From an uncultured Desulfovibrio sp. (lineage in GTDB: Bacteria; Desulfobacterota; Desulfovibrionia; Desulfovibrionales; Desulfovibrionaceae): a stretch of 6,847 nt of DNA. Below the pieces are notes generated by a model. It was not told where the DNA came from, ran no database searches, and was given only the letters and a program-made list of their open reading frames with translations. Every line of letters begins with the position of its first letter. Within the stretch, counting starts at the first letter, position 1. The position numbers and the translations under genes were made by a program. Positions 1 to 5,357 of the stretch are shown here, piece by piece. The stretch is from the NCBI GenBank assembly GCA_945871415.1, contig CAMBWG010000120.1, positions 1 to 6,847 on the forward strand, read 5' to 3'.

Positions 1-35
1 AAACCATACGGTCTGTCATTTCGTGGAAAAAGCGC
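1..35 (-). repeat. Edge-truncated copy of a dispersed repeat
   Basis: Bases 1-35 match the reverse complement of 4613-4647 at 30 of 35 positions without gaps. The mismatches are at window positions 12, 18, 19, 24 and 32, and all are transitions. The shared core includes AAACCATACGG, CTGTC, TTCG and GGAAAAA. Similarity fades after base 35. The left part of this copy, which would carry the terminal inverted repeat seen in the full copy at 4536-4679, lies outside the window. The strand is given relative to the full copy. The rest of the 224-base gene-free left edge contains only the hairpin at 154-206. Confidence 0.6.
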
Positions 36-153
36 AGTCAGTAGTCGTTTGCTTCGCGAACATGTACCCGGGGACGATTGCCACGGGGAAAGCGACAGTA
101 TTCCCGCACTGTCCATCTTTCAGATAAAAGCGCGCTGGGGAAGGGATGGGGGC

Positions 154-206
154 TTGGGGGAAGGGAACCACCTCTTGCGCCGGCAGAGGGGTTTCTCTTC
201 CCCCAA
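154..206. repeat. Long imperfect inverted repeat (hairpin)
   Basis: Arms 154-175 and 185-206 are complementary at 19 of 22 positions around a 9-base loop (176-184), starting with a perfect 10-bp stretch (TTGGGGGAAG against CTTCCCCCAA). One of the three mismatches (164/196) becomes a G-U pair if the plus strand is transcribed, so the plus-strand RNA would fold slightly better. There is no T-run on either side, so it is not a classical intrinsic terminator. It lies 18 bases beyond the yccF stop codon and could stabilise the 3' end of that transcript. Its function is unknown. Confidence 0.5.
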
Positions 207-224
207 AACAACTTACGAATAGCG

Positions 225-689
225 TTAGCGGGAATTGCGGCGATAGGCGCGCAGGGCGGCTTCCTGTTCCGCGGCTTCGGCGATCTGGACGGGAACAATG
301 GTCTTGCCGATGGGGCAGAGGGCGAGGGCCGCGAGCTTGACGTGCTGCCAGGCAAAGGGGATGCCGATGATGGTCACGGCGCAGGCGAGCGCGCAGCAGA
401 GGTGCCCCAGAGCAATCCAGAGTCCCGCGACGAGCAGCCAGATGATGTTGCCTATGCTGCCGAAGATGCTTGTGCCGATATCGCCTCTGCCTGTCAGCAC
501 ATCGCGGGAAACGGGCATGGAGCCGAAGGGGAGAAAGGCAAAATTGCCCATGACGAAGCAGGCGCGTCCCCAGGGAATACCGATGATGCTGATGAAACAG
601 AGGACGCCCGCCAGCCACCAGGCGATTCCCATGAAGATGCCGCCCGAAATAAACCAGAGCACGTTGCCGAGACAGCCGAGGGTTTGCAT
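225..689 (-). CDS. yccF: YccF-family inner-membrane protein
   Basis: This 154-residue protein matches the YccF family (E. coli YccF is 148 aa), small inner-membrane proteins of unknown biochemical role. The family's duplicated domain is plain. A first copy at about residues 7-56 has GNVLW, a hydrophobic stretch, IIGIPWG and PFG. A second copy at about 80-129 has GNIIW, a hydrophobic stretch, IIGIPFAW and CPIG. Each copy carries one or two membrane-spanning hydrophobic segments, and the C-terminal tail (135-154) is polar and charged. The start was chosen because MQTLGCLGNV is the family-like N-terminus and AGGAGG lies 10 bases upstream; reading further upstream would run through the purM terminator and into purM. 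It lies downstream of purM on the same strand, behind an intrinsic terminator, so its expression probably relies on readthrough or an undetected promoter. The family call is firm; the function is unknown. Confidence 0.88.
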   Translation of the reverse strand: MQTLGCLGNVLWFISGGIFMGIAWWLAGVLCFISIIGIPWGRACFVMGNFAFLPFGSMPVSRDVLTGRGDIGTSIFGSIGNIIWLLVAGLWIALGHLCCALACAVTIIGIPFAWQHVKLAALALCPIGKTIVPVQIAEAAEQEAALRAYRRNSR

Positions 690-716
690 GTATGTTCGCC
701 CTCCTGGGCAAAGGTG

Positions 717-743
717 AAAAAAGGCCCGCGTAAAACGCGGGCC
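717..743 (-). terminator. Intrinsic terminator after purM
   Basis: On the minus strand an 8-bp GC stem (GGCCCGCG/CGCGGGCC, arms 736-743 and 723-730) with a TTTTA loop is followed by six T (717-722). It starts about 32 bases past the purM stop codon. It also lies in front of yccF, ending only 27 bases before that gene's start, so it should limit purM-to-yccF readthrough. Confidence 0.9.
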
Positions 744-775
744 GGAGATACATTGGAATACAGGGAAGCTGAGCC

Positions 776-1828
776 CTAGAATTCGACAACGACCTGTTCG
801 CCGTCGCCGGAGCGCTTGGCGATGGTGCCGATTTCCCACGCGCCGTAACCGGAAGCCCGGATGCGGCTCACGGCGCCTTCGGTTTCTTCCTTGGGCAGGA
901 TGAGGATATAGCCGATACCGGCATTGAAAATCTGCATGATTTCCGGCCATTCCAGTTCGCCGACTTCCTTGATCCAGGGGAAGACGGGCGGCATATCCCA
1001 GCTGCCGAAGCGGATATGGGCTTCCACCTGCGCGGGCAGGATGCGCGGGATATTGTCGTAGAAGCCGCCGCCGGTGATGTGGGCCATTCCGCCGATGGAG
1101 AGATCGCGCATGAGATGACGCACGGTTTCCACATAGATGATAGTAGGCGCAAGCAGCACGTCGCGCACCGTGGCGCCGTCGGCGCCGGGGAAGGGATCGT
1201 CGGGAGAAAGACCGCTCTTGGCCAGAATTTTCCGGGCCAGCGAGTAGCCGTTGGAATGCAGACCGGAAGAAGCGATGCCGACGATGCTGTCGCCGACGCG
1301 GATACCGGAACCGTCAACCAGCTTGGCATTGTCAACGATACCGACGCAGAAGCCCGCGAGGTCATATTCGCCGGGGGCATACATGTCGGGCATTTCCGCG
1401 GTTTCGCCGCCGAGCAGGGCGCAGGACGCCTGACGGCAGCCCTCGGCAACGCCGCTGATGACGGTGTGAGCGGTTTCCACGTCCAGCTTGCCGGTGGCAA
1501 AATAGTCGAGGAAGAATAACGGCATGGCGCCCTGCACCAGAATGTCGTTAACGCTCATGGCGACGAGATCTATGCCCACCGTGTCGTGCTTGTTGCACTG
1601 AAAGGCCAGCTTGAGCTTGGTGCCCACGCCGTCGGTGGAAGATACCAGCACCGGGTCGGCCATGTCGGCAATTTCCGGGCGGAACAGGCCCCCGAAGCCG
1701 CCGATATCGGAGATAACGCCCTTGGTATGCGTGCGGGCGACAAGATGTTTAATGCGGCTTACAAGGTCGTTGCCCGCCTGCATGTTGACGCCGGCTTCAG
1801 TGTAGGCTTTGGCGCGGTCTGTGGACAT
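776..1828 (-). CDS. purM: Phosphoribosylformylglycinamidine cyclo-ligase (AIR synthetase)
   Basis: PurM performs the fifth step of de novo purine synthesis in the cytoplasm: ATP-dependent ring closure of formylglycinamidine ribonucleotide to aminoimidazole ribonucleotide. The 350-residue product is close to the family length (E. coli 345). It has the hallmark motifs in order: STDGVGTKL (64-72), GIDLVAMSVND (85-95), GGETAEMP (140-147), SSGLHSNGYSL (188-198), ITGGGFYDNIPR (251-262) and FNAGIGY (301-307). It therefore shows both the N-terminal ATP-binding half and the C-terminal half of the PurM/AIRS fold. An in-frame extension to 2095 was rejected. The start at 1828 has AAGGAGG at ideal spacing and begins the conserved MSTDRAKAYTEAGVN. 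No purN or purH is adjacent; the gene has its own promoter and terminator and looks monocistronic. Confidence 0.97.
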   Translation of the reverse strand: MSTDRAKAYTEAGVNMQAGNDLVSRIKHLVARTHTKGVISDIGGFGGLFRPEIADMADPVLVSSTDGVGTKLKLAFQCNKHDTVGIDLVAMSVNDILVQGAMPLFFLDYFATGKLDVETAHTVISGVAEGCRQASCALLGGETAEMPDMYAPGEYDLAGFCVGIVDNAKLVDGSGIRVGDSIVGIASSGLHSNGYSLARKILAKSGLSPDDPFPGADGATVRDVLLAPTIIYVETVRHLMRDLSIGGMAHITGGGFYDNIPRILPAQVEAHIRFGSWDMPPVFPWIKEVGELEWPEIMQIFNAGIGYILILPKEETEGAVSRIRASGYGAWEIGTIAKRSGDGEQVVVEF

Positions 1829-1849
1829 AGATACTTCCTCCTTACGGGG

Positions 1850-1878
1850 AAGATAACAGAAAAAGTTGAGAATCCCAA
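1850..1878 (-). promoter_or_regulatory. Probable sigma70 promoter of purM
   Basis: On the minus strand a -35 TTGGGA (1873-1878) and a -10 TATCTT (1850-1855) are separated by exactly 17 bases. TG sits one base upstream of the -10 (extended -10 context). Each hexamer matches consensus at 4 of 6 positions. Transcription would begin near 1842, giving a leader of about 15 bases that is almost entirely the ribosome binding site, which leaves no room for a riboswitch. Confidence 0.55.
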
Positions 1879-1950
1879 GGGGCTTTTGGGGCAAAAATCC
1901 CGCTCCGGTCCGCTTTTCCCGCAACACCCTTGTCCGGCAGGAAAAAGGAT

Positions 1951-1979
1951 TTGACAGGGAGCAGGGGCAATGGGATGGT
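1951..1979 (+). promoter_or_regulatory. Candidate promoter of the repeat-rich exported protein
   Basis: A perfect -35 hexamer TTGACA (1951-1956) is followed after 17 bases by GATGGT (1974-1979), a poor -10 with 3 of 6 matches. It points towards the gene at 2085 and would leave a leader of about 100 bases. The weak -10 makes this only a candidate. Confidence 0.3.
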
Positions 1980-2084
1980 ATGGCAGGCTCTATGAAAAGG
2001 TATGGGCGCATGCGGCGAATATCCGTAAGGGCTTCGCGCATGACGCCGTTGCGCTGTGAGATGGAAAACCCCTGGAGTAAATTC

Positions 2085-2909
2085 ATGACGACCAACGCAG
2101 ATACCTTGTTTTCCGCCGTAAGAAAGGGGACCTCCTCCCTTGTGATGGCTCTTGCCCTTCTGGCTGCCTGTCCTTCGTCCTGGGCGGCGGACAGCCGCGA
2201 GCCGGCCGGAGCCGCGCCGGGAGGACTGGAGATTCCTCCTCTTGTGAGCGGAGAGGAGCAGCCCCCGTCGCAGATGCCGTCGGCGGCAGGGCAGGGAGCT
2301 CCTCAGATGTCGCCGGAAGACCGGCAGCAGGCTCCGGCGTCTCAGCCGCCGCGCAAAAATGCGCCGAGGGAAGATATCGTGAGCGGCACGGGACAGTCGT
2401 TCGGAGGCTACAGCGGCACCTGGCATGATCAGGAACGGGATGAAACCGTGACAACGATCATCGCCCCCCGTCAGCCCATGACGCAGCAGCCGCCCATGTA
2501 TATTGCGCCGCAGGTGTATCCCGACGCGTATGGGAACTGGTCGCAGGGCGGCGGCGGGTATTATCCGCCGCAGTGGTACCCCGATAATCGTCCGCCCCGT
2601 CCGCCACACTGGGATCAGGGGCATCGTCCCCCGCGTCCGCCGCACTGGAACCCGGATAATCGCCCGCCGCGCCCCCCGTATTGGGAGCCGGGTCAGCGTC
2701 CGCCCCGTCCGCCGCAATGGGATCACGGACGTCCGCCGTATCCGTCGCGCCCGCCGTACTGGAATCCCGGTCAGCGTCCGCCGCGTCCGCCGCACTGGGA
2801 TCATGGGCGCCCGCCGTATCCGTCGCGTCCGCCGTACTGGAATCCCGGTCAGCGGCCCCCGCAGGGGGGCGGTATTCCGCCGTCCTGGTGGCGCGGCTCC
2901 GGTCGATAG
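2085..2909 (+). CDS. Exported Pro/Arg/Trp-rich repeat protein, unknown function
   Basis: I do not recognise this 274-residue protein. Residues 1-34 look like an export signal: basic R13-K14, then a hydrophobic core at about 19-28. The end is ambiguous. LAAC (26-29) fits a lipoprotein signal with lipidation at C29, while SWA (32-34) fits signal peptidase I. Residues 35-165 are low-complexity and rich in Ala, Gln, Pro and Gly. Residues 169-256 are repeats of 11, 12 or 15 residues with the theme RPPRPPxW followed by a short turn (DQGH, NPDN, EPGQ, NPGQ), and the tail ends SWWRGSGR. No catalytic motif is visible. The start at 2085 was chosen because GGAG lies 8 bases upstream and the signal sequence begins there; an in-frame ATG at 2061 has a poor ribosome site. 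It is divergent from purM and has its own terminator, so it is probably a single-gene unit. A periplasmic, surface or wall-associated protein is a reasonable inference. Confidence 0.75.
   Translation: MTTNADTLFSAVRKGTSSLVMALALLAACPSSWAADSREPAGAAPGGLEIPPLVSGEEQPPSQMPSAAGQGAPQMSPEDRQQAPASQPPRKNAPREDIVSGTGQSFGGYSGTWHDQERDETVTTIIAPRQPMTQQPPMYIAPQVYPDAYGNWSQGGGGYYPPQWYPDNRPPRPPHWDQGHRPPRPPHWNPDNRPPRPPYWEPGQRPPRPPQWDHGRPPYPSRPPYWNPGQRPPRPPHWDHGRPPYPSRPPYWNPGQRPPQGGGIPPSWWRGSGR
2718..2861 (+). repeat. 78-bp in-frame tandem duplication inside the repeat protein
   Basis: The 78-bp unit 2718-2795 (26 residues, from WDHGRPPYPS to GQRPPRPPH) is repeated as a partial second copy at 2796-2861 (22 residues, identical at protein level). 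The two copies differ at a few, mostly third-position, bases. Upstream, 2589-2717 contains shorter 12-residue variants of the same RPPRPPxW theme. Such repeats can change copy number by slippage or recombination while keeping the frame. Confidence 0.85.
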
Positions 2910-2937
2910 GCATCGTGTAACAGACAGAAACGGTTCG

Positions 2938-2972
2938 ACGGCCGGCCTCCTGCGGATGCCGGCCGTTTTTTT
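2938..2972 (+). terminator. Intrinsic terminator after the repeat-protein gene
   Basis: A 9-bp stem (ACGGCCGGC 2938-2946 with GCCGGCCGT 2958-2966) and an 11-base loop are followed by a T-run that ends at 2972. It begins 28 bases past the stop codon. It separates this gene from amrS, so amrS needs its own promoter or readthrough; I see no convincing promoter in 2973-3025. Confidence 0.92.
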
Positions 2973-3025
2973 GCAATATGACTGATGTCCGCCGCGCACA
3001 GTGCGGACAGGCGAGGGAGGAGGTT

Positions 3026-4036
3026 ATGACCGCTCAATTCTGGGAAGCGCTTCCTGACGATGCCGTGCGCTGCGGCCTCTGCGCTCATGCGTGCCGCATT
3101 CCGCGCAACGGGAAAGGCATTTGCGGCATGCGCGTAAATCTGCGCGGCAAGCTTGTGTCGCTGGCAGAGAATATTATGACGTCGCCGCACATTGATCCGG
3201 TTGAAAAAAAGCCGTTGTATCATTTCCTGCCGGGAAGCAAGGTTTTTTCCTTCGGCAGCGCCGGATGTAACTTTTCCTGCAAGTTCTGCCAGAATTACGC
3301 CATTTCCTGTCTGCCCTCGAAAAGCGGGTCCGTAACGGGACAGCGGGTGGAGCCTGCCGAAGTCTTCCGGCTGGCGGAGCAGCAGAGGGCGTCGCTGGTG
3401 GCCTTCACCTACAATGAGCCGACAGTCTCCTTTGAACTGATGTTCGCGGTGGCGGGGCTGCTCCAGACAACGGAAAAGCGTTGCATCATGGTAACCAACG
3501 GTTTCATGTCCGAGGATTGTCTTCTGTCCTTGCGGCGGCGCATCAGCGCGGCCAATGTTGATTTGAAGTCTTTCCGCGAGAGTTTTTACCGGGAGCAGTG
3601 CGGCGGACGTCTCGCGCCGGTGCTGGATAACCTGAAGACCATCCGCCGGCTTGGCTGGTGGCTGGAAGTGACGACGCTGGTTATTCCCGGCCTGAATGAC
3701 AGCGACGACGAGATCCGGGATATCGCCCGTTTCATCCGGGATGAGCTGGGGCCGGATACGCCGTGGCATCTTTCCGCCTTCCGTCCCGCCTATCTGATGA
3801 GCGACAGGCAGGCGACAACGCAGGGGCAGCTGGAGCATTGCTGGAATCTGGCGCGCGGCGAAGGGCTGAACTTTGTATATCTGGGCAATGTCAGCAGCCC
3901 TATGGGCGCCAGCACATCCTGCCCCAAGTGCGGCATGCTGTGCATCGCGCGGCGCACCGGGCGCGTGTCCAGCAAGATGACGACGCGCGGCGTCTGTCCT
4001 AAGTGCGGCGAGCCGCTGCCGGGAGTGTGGGAGTGA
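3026..4036 (+). CDS. amrS: AmmeMemoRadiSam system radical SAM enzyme
   Basis: This 336-residue cytoplasmic protein belongs to the radical SAM family related to pyruvate formate-lyase activating enzymes (COG1180), specifically the AmrS type. An N-terminal cysteine cluster (C16, C19, C23, C33 in CGLCAHAC and GICG) precedes the radical SAM motif CNFSCKFC (C81, C85, C88), which should bind the 4Fe-4S cluster. FTYNEPT (127-133), VTNGF (156-160) and PWHLSAFRP (246-254) are typical of the group. A C-terminal zinc-ribbon-like region has CPKC (299-302), C306 and CPKC (324-327), and the chain ends GVWE. The start at 3026 follows GGGAGGAGG; an earlier in-frame ATG at 2978 lies at the terminator's edge and lacks such a site. 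The usual partners (AMMECR1 and Memo proteins) are not in the window. It overlaps cobO by four bases. Its physiological substrate is not established to my knowledge. Confidence 0.92.
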   Translation: MTAQFWEALPDDAVRCGLCAHACRIPRNGKGICGMRVNLRGKLVSLAENIMTSPHIDPVEKKPLYHFLPGSKVFSFGSAGCNFSCKFCQNYAISCLPSKSGSVTGQRVEPAEVFRLAEQQRASLVAFTYNEPTVSFELMFAVAGLLQTTEKRCIMVTNGFMSEDCLLSLRRRISAANVDLKSFRESFYREQCGGRLAPVLDNLKTIRRLGWWLEVTTLVIPGLNDSDDEIRDIARFIRDELGPDTPWHLSAFRPAYLMSDRQATTQGQLEHCWNLARGEGLNFVYLGNVSSPMGASTSCPKCGMLCIARRTGRVSSKMTTRGVCPKCGEPLPGVWE

Positions 4037-4536
4037 TTCTGGTTTATACCGGCAACGGCAAAGGCAAGACGAGCGCCTGTCTCGGACAGGTTGTGCGGGC
4101 TTTGGGCGGCGGTTTGCGCGTGGCCTTTGCCCAGTTCATGAAGGAATCCGGCTGCGCCGGAGAGCAGCAGGTGCTGGAGCGCCTGCTGGGCGCGGATTTT
4201 CTGGCTGGCGGCTGCGGCTTTTTCCGGCGGGAGGACGAACGTCCGCGGCACAGGAGCGCGGCCGAACAAACTCTGCTGTGGGCGCGGCTGCGGCTTGCGG
4301 ATCACGATATGCTGATTCTGGACGAAGCTCTGTATGCCCTGCGGGCGGGGCTTCTGCTGCGGGAGGAGCTGGAGTCGCTGCTGCTTGAAGCACAGGAAAA
4401 ATCCTGTCACGTGGTCCTTTCTGGGCGGGGCGCTCCCGACTGGCTGCTGGAGACAGCCGACCTTGTCACCAGTATGGAGGAAATCAGGCATCCCTGGCAA
4501 AAGGGGCTTCCCGCGGTTCCCGGCGTGGATTTTTAG
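4033..4536 (+). CDS. cobO: Cob(I)yrinic acid a,c-diamide adenosyltransferase (CobO/CobA/BtuR type)
   Basis: The enzyme transfers the adenosyl group of ATP to reduced corrinoid, making the Co-C bond of adenosylcobalamin in synthesis or salvage. The 167-residue product has the family's P-loop TGNGKGKTS (6-14) right at its N-terminus, QFMK (34-37), the Walker-B-like segment MLILDE (93-98), SGRGAPDWLLETADLVT (130-146), and the ending HPWQKGLPAVPGVDF, which corresponds to the usual HxxxxGxxAxxGIxY/F. It lacks the N-terminal extension of E. coli BtuR (about 30 residues). The GTG at 4033 was chosen because GGGAG lies 7 bases upstream and it overlaps the amrS stop as GTGA. GTG codons at 4003 and 4027 are in frame but less well placed. 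The overlap implies translational coupling. No cobalamin riboswitch or other cob genes are visible nearby. Confidence 0.93.
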   Translation: MILVYTGNGKGKTSACLGQVVRALGGGLRVAFAQFMKESGCAGEQQVLERLLGADFLAGGCGFFRREDERPRHRSAAEQTLLWARLRLADHDMLILDEALYALRAGLLLREELESLLLEAQEKSCHVVLSGRGAPDWLLETADLVTSMEEIRHPWQKGLPAVPGVDF

Positions 4537-4679
4537 AGCGTTTCAACTTTGAAAAAGGCGAAACGCGAGGCGGCGGCACAGCGCCGCCCGGCCCAAAGTG
4601 ATCGGAAAATCCGCGTTTTTTCCGCGAAGCGACAGGCCGTATGGTTTGAAACGCGCAGCGTTTCAAACTGAAAACGCTC
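4536..4679 (+). repeat. 144-bp dispersed element with terminal inverted repeats
   Basis: The ends are imperfect 19-base inverted repeats: 4536-4554 (GAGCGTTTCAACTTTGAAA) against the reverse complement of 4661-4679 (GAGCGTTTTCAGTTTGAAA), matching at 16 of 19. Inside are an 11-bp perfect hairpin (4644-4654 with 4658-4668, 3-base loop), a 7-bp hairpin (4569-4575 with 4582-4588), and four copies of the 7-mer GCGTTTC in alternating orientation (4538, 4560, 4648, 4658). Bases 4613-4647 recur inverted at the window's left edge, so the sequence is dispersed. There is no coding capacity and no obvious target-site duplication. The first base coincides with the last base of the cobO TAG. It resembles a MITE or REP/BIME-type intergenic repeat; which one is not decidable here. 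Confidence 0.65.
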
Positions 4680-4712
4680 CGAAAAGAGAAACCGACGCGC
4701 CGGAGAGAATGC

Positions 4713-4751
4713 GAAAAGGCCCTCATCGCTGATGACGATGAGGGCCTTTCT
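4713..4751. terminator. Bidirectional intrinsic terminator between converging genes
   Basis: A 14-bp perfect stem (4715-4728 with 4736-4749; AAAGGCCCTCATCG and its complement) has a 7-base loop. It has T-rich ends on both strands: TTTCT rightwards and CCTTTTCGC leftwards. It lies between the plus-strand amrS-cobO unit and the minus-strand murA/BON operon, and can serve both. Confidence 0.85.
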
Positions 4752-4789
4752 GTGAGCAAAGGATGATTATCTACGGGGCGTTTCCCTGC

Positions 4790-5344
4790 CTATTTCAGGG
4801 CGGGGGTCGCCTCTTCGGGCAGCATCAGATAGCTGTAGACGCGGACGACGCCGCTGACGCGCTGCGCGGTCTGCACCGCCAGCGACCGCTCCTGTTCGTT
4901 GGCAACGACGCCGAGCAGCACGACGCGGCCGCTGTTGACCTCGGTATCAATGCGCGTGGAGCTGAGGTTGCTGGTACCGATAAGCTCGGTACGGAGTTTG
5001 GTCGCCAGCATGAGATCGGATGTTTCGCTGGCGGCGGCATCAAACCAGTGCGCGCGCACCGAACGGACCCGCGCATTCCGGCGGGCAATGGTAATGGCTT
5101 CGTTTCGGGCCTGGGGAGGCACTTCGCCCACAAGGAAAACATGCCCGTAGTAGCAGTAGACGGAAATATTCCAGCCGTCGCCGAATTTGTGATTGAGCAG
5201 ATCCGTCTTGATGCCGGTGGCAATGCCCTTGTCCTCGGCAATGGTGCCGCTCAGACGCTTGTCGTCATAGACGCCGTAGGCGACACTGCAGCCGTTCAGG
5301 GCAAAGCAGCAGAGAAGAAGCAGCAGGATCAGAACGCGGGGCAT
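4790..5344 (-). CDS. BON-domain lipoprotein (DolP/YraP-like)
   Basis: The 184-residue product begins with a short basic N-terminus, a leucine-rich core and LNGC (16-19). This is a lipoprotein signal with probable lipidation at C19; Asn at -2 is slightly unusual. The mature part holds two BON domains at about residues 37-102 and 108-173, each with the core strand/glycine signature (GHVFLVGEV 67-75 and RVVLLGVV 140-147). Order and length match the E. coli DolP (YraP, 191 aa) family, outer-membrane lipoproteins that bind anionic phospholipid and support envelope integrity. Orthology is inferred, so no symbol is given. The start at 5344 has GGGAGG five bases upstream; the in-frame extension to 5395 overlaps the 3' end of murA. 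It lies 13 bases after the murA stop codon, so the two are very likely co-transcribed, and it ends at the terminator at 4713-4751. Confidence 0.88.
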   Translation of the reverse strand: MPRVLILLLLLCCFALNGCSVAYGVYDDKRLSGTIAEDKGIATGIKTDLLNHKFGDGWNISVYCYYGHVFLVGEVPPQARNEAITIARRNARVRSVRAHWFDAAASETSDLMLATKLRTELIGTSNLSSTRIDTEVNSGRVVLLGVVANEQERSLAVQTAQRVSGVVRVYSYLMLPEEATPALK

Positions 5345-5357
5345 GAGAACCTCCCGA

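Noticed and set aside
78..779. Plus-strand open frame of 233 codons opposite yccF
   Set aside because: The minus strand encodes a clear YccF protein with duplicated conserved motifs. The plus frame has no recognisable motifs and runs through the purM terminator hairpin, typical of a shadow frame in GC-rich DNA.
1866..2084. In-frame N-terminal extension of the repeat protein
   Set aside because: The extension would place the hydrophobic signal about 90 residues into the protein, covers the promoter region, and lacks a good ribosome site. The ATG at 2085 has one.
1842..2999. Long open frame on the minus strand opposite the repeat-protein gene, full of RRTRR-like repeats
   Set aside because: It is the antisense image of the Pro/Arg repeats in GC-rich sequence. 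It starts beyond the terminator, runs through the divergent promoter region and has no ribosome site or family resemblance, whereas the plus-strand frame has a signal sequence, ribosome site and terminator.
2973..3025. Possible cobalamin riboswitch upstream of amrS-cobO
   Set aside because: Only 53 bases separate the preceding terminator from the start codon, far too few for a cobalamin riboswitch. A 7-bp stem (2986-2992 with 3003-3009) is all that is seen.
2849..3838. Minus-strand open frame of 329 codons opposite amrS
   Set aside because: It lies antisense to the well-supported radical SAM gene and crosses the terminator at 2938-2972; no domain can be recognised.
4536..4679. CRISPR array or phage attachment site
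   Set aside because: There are no regularly spaced direct repeats with unique spacers, and no integrase or cas gene is nearby. The structure is of inverted terminal repeats with internal palindromes.
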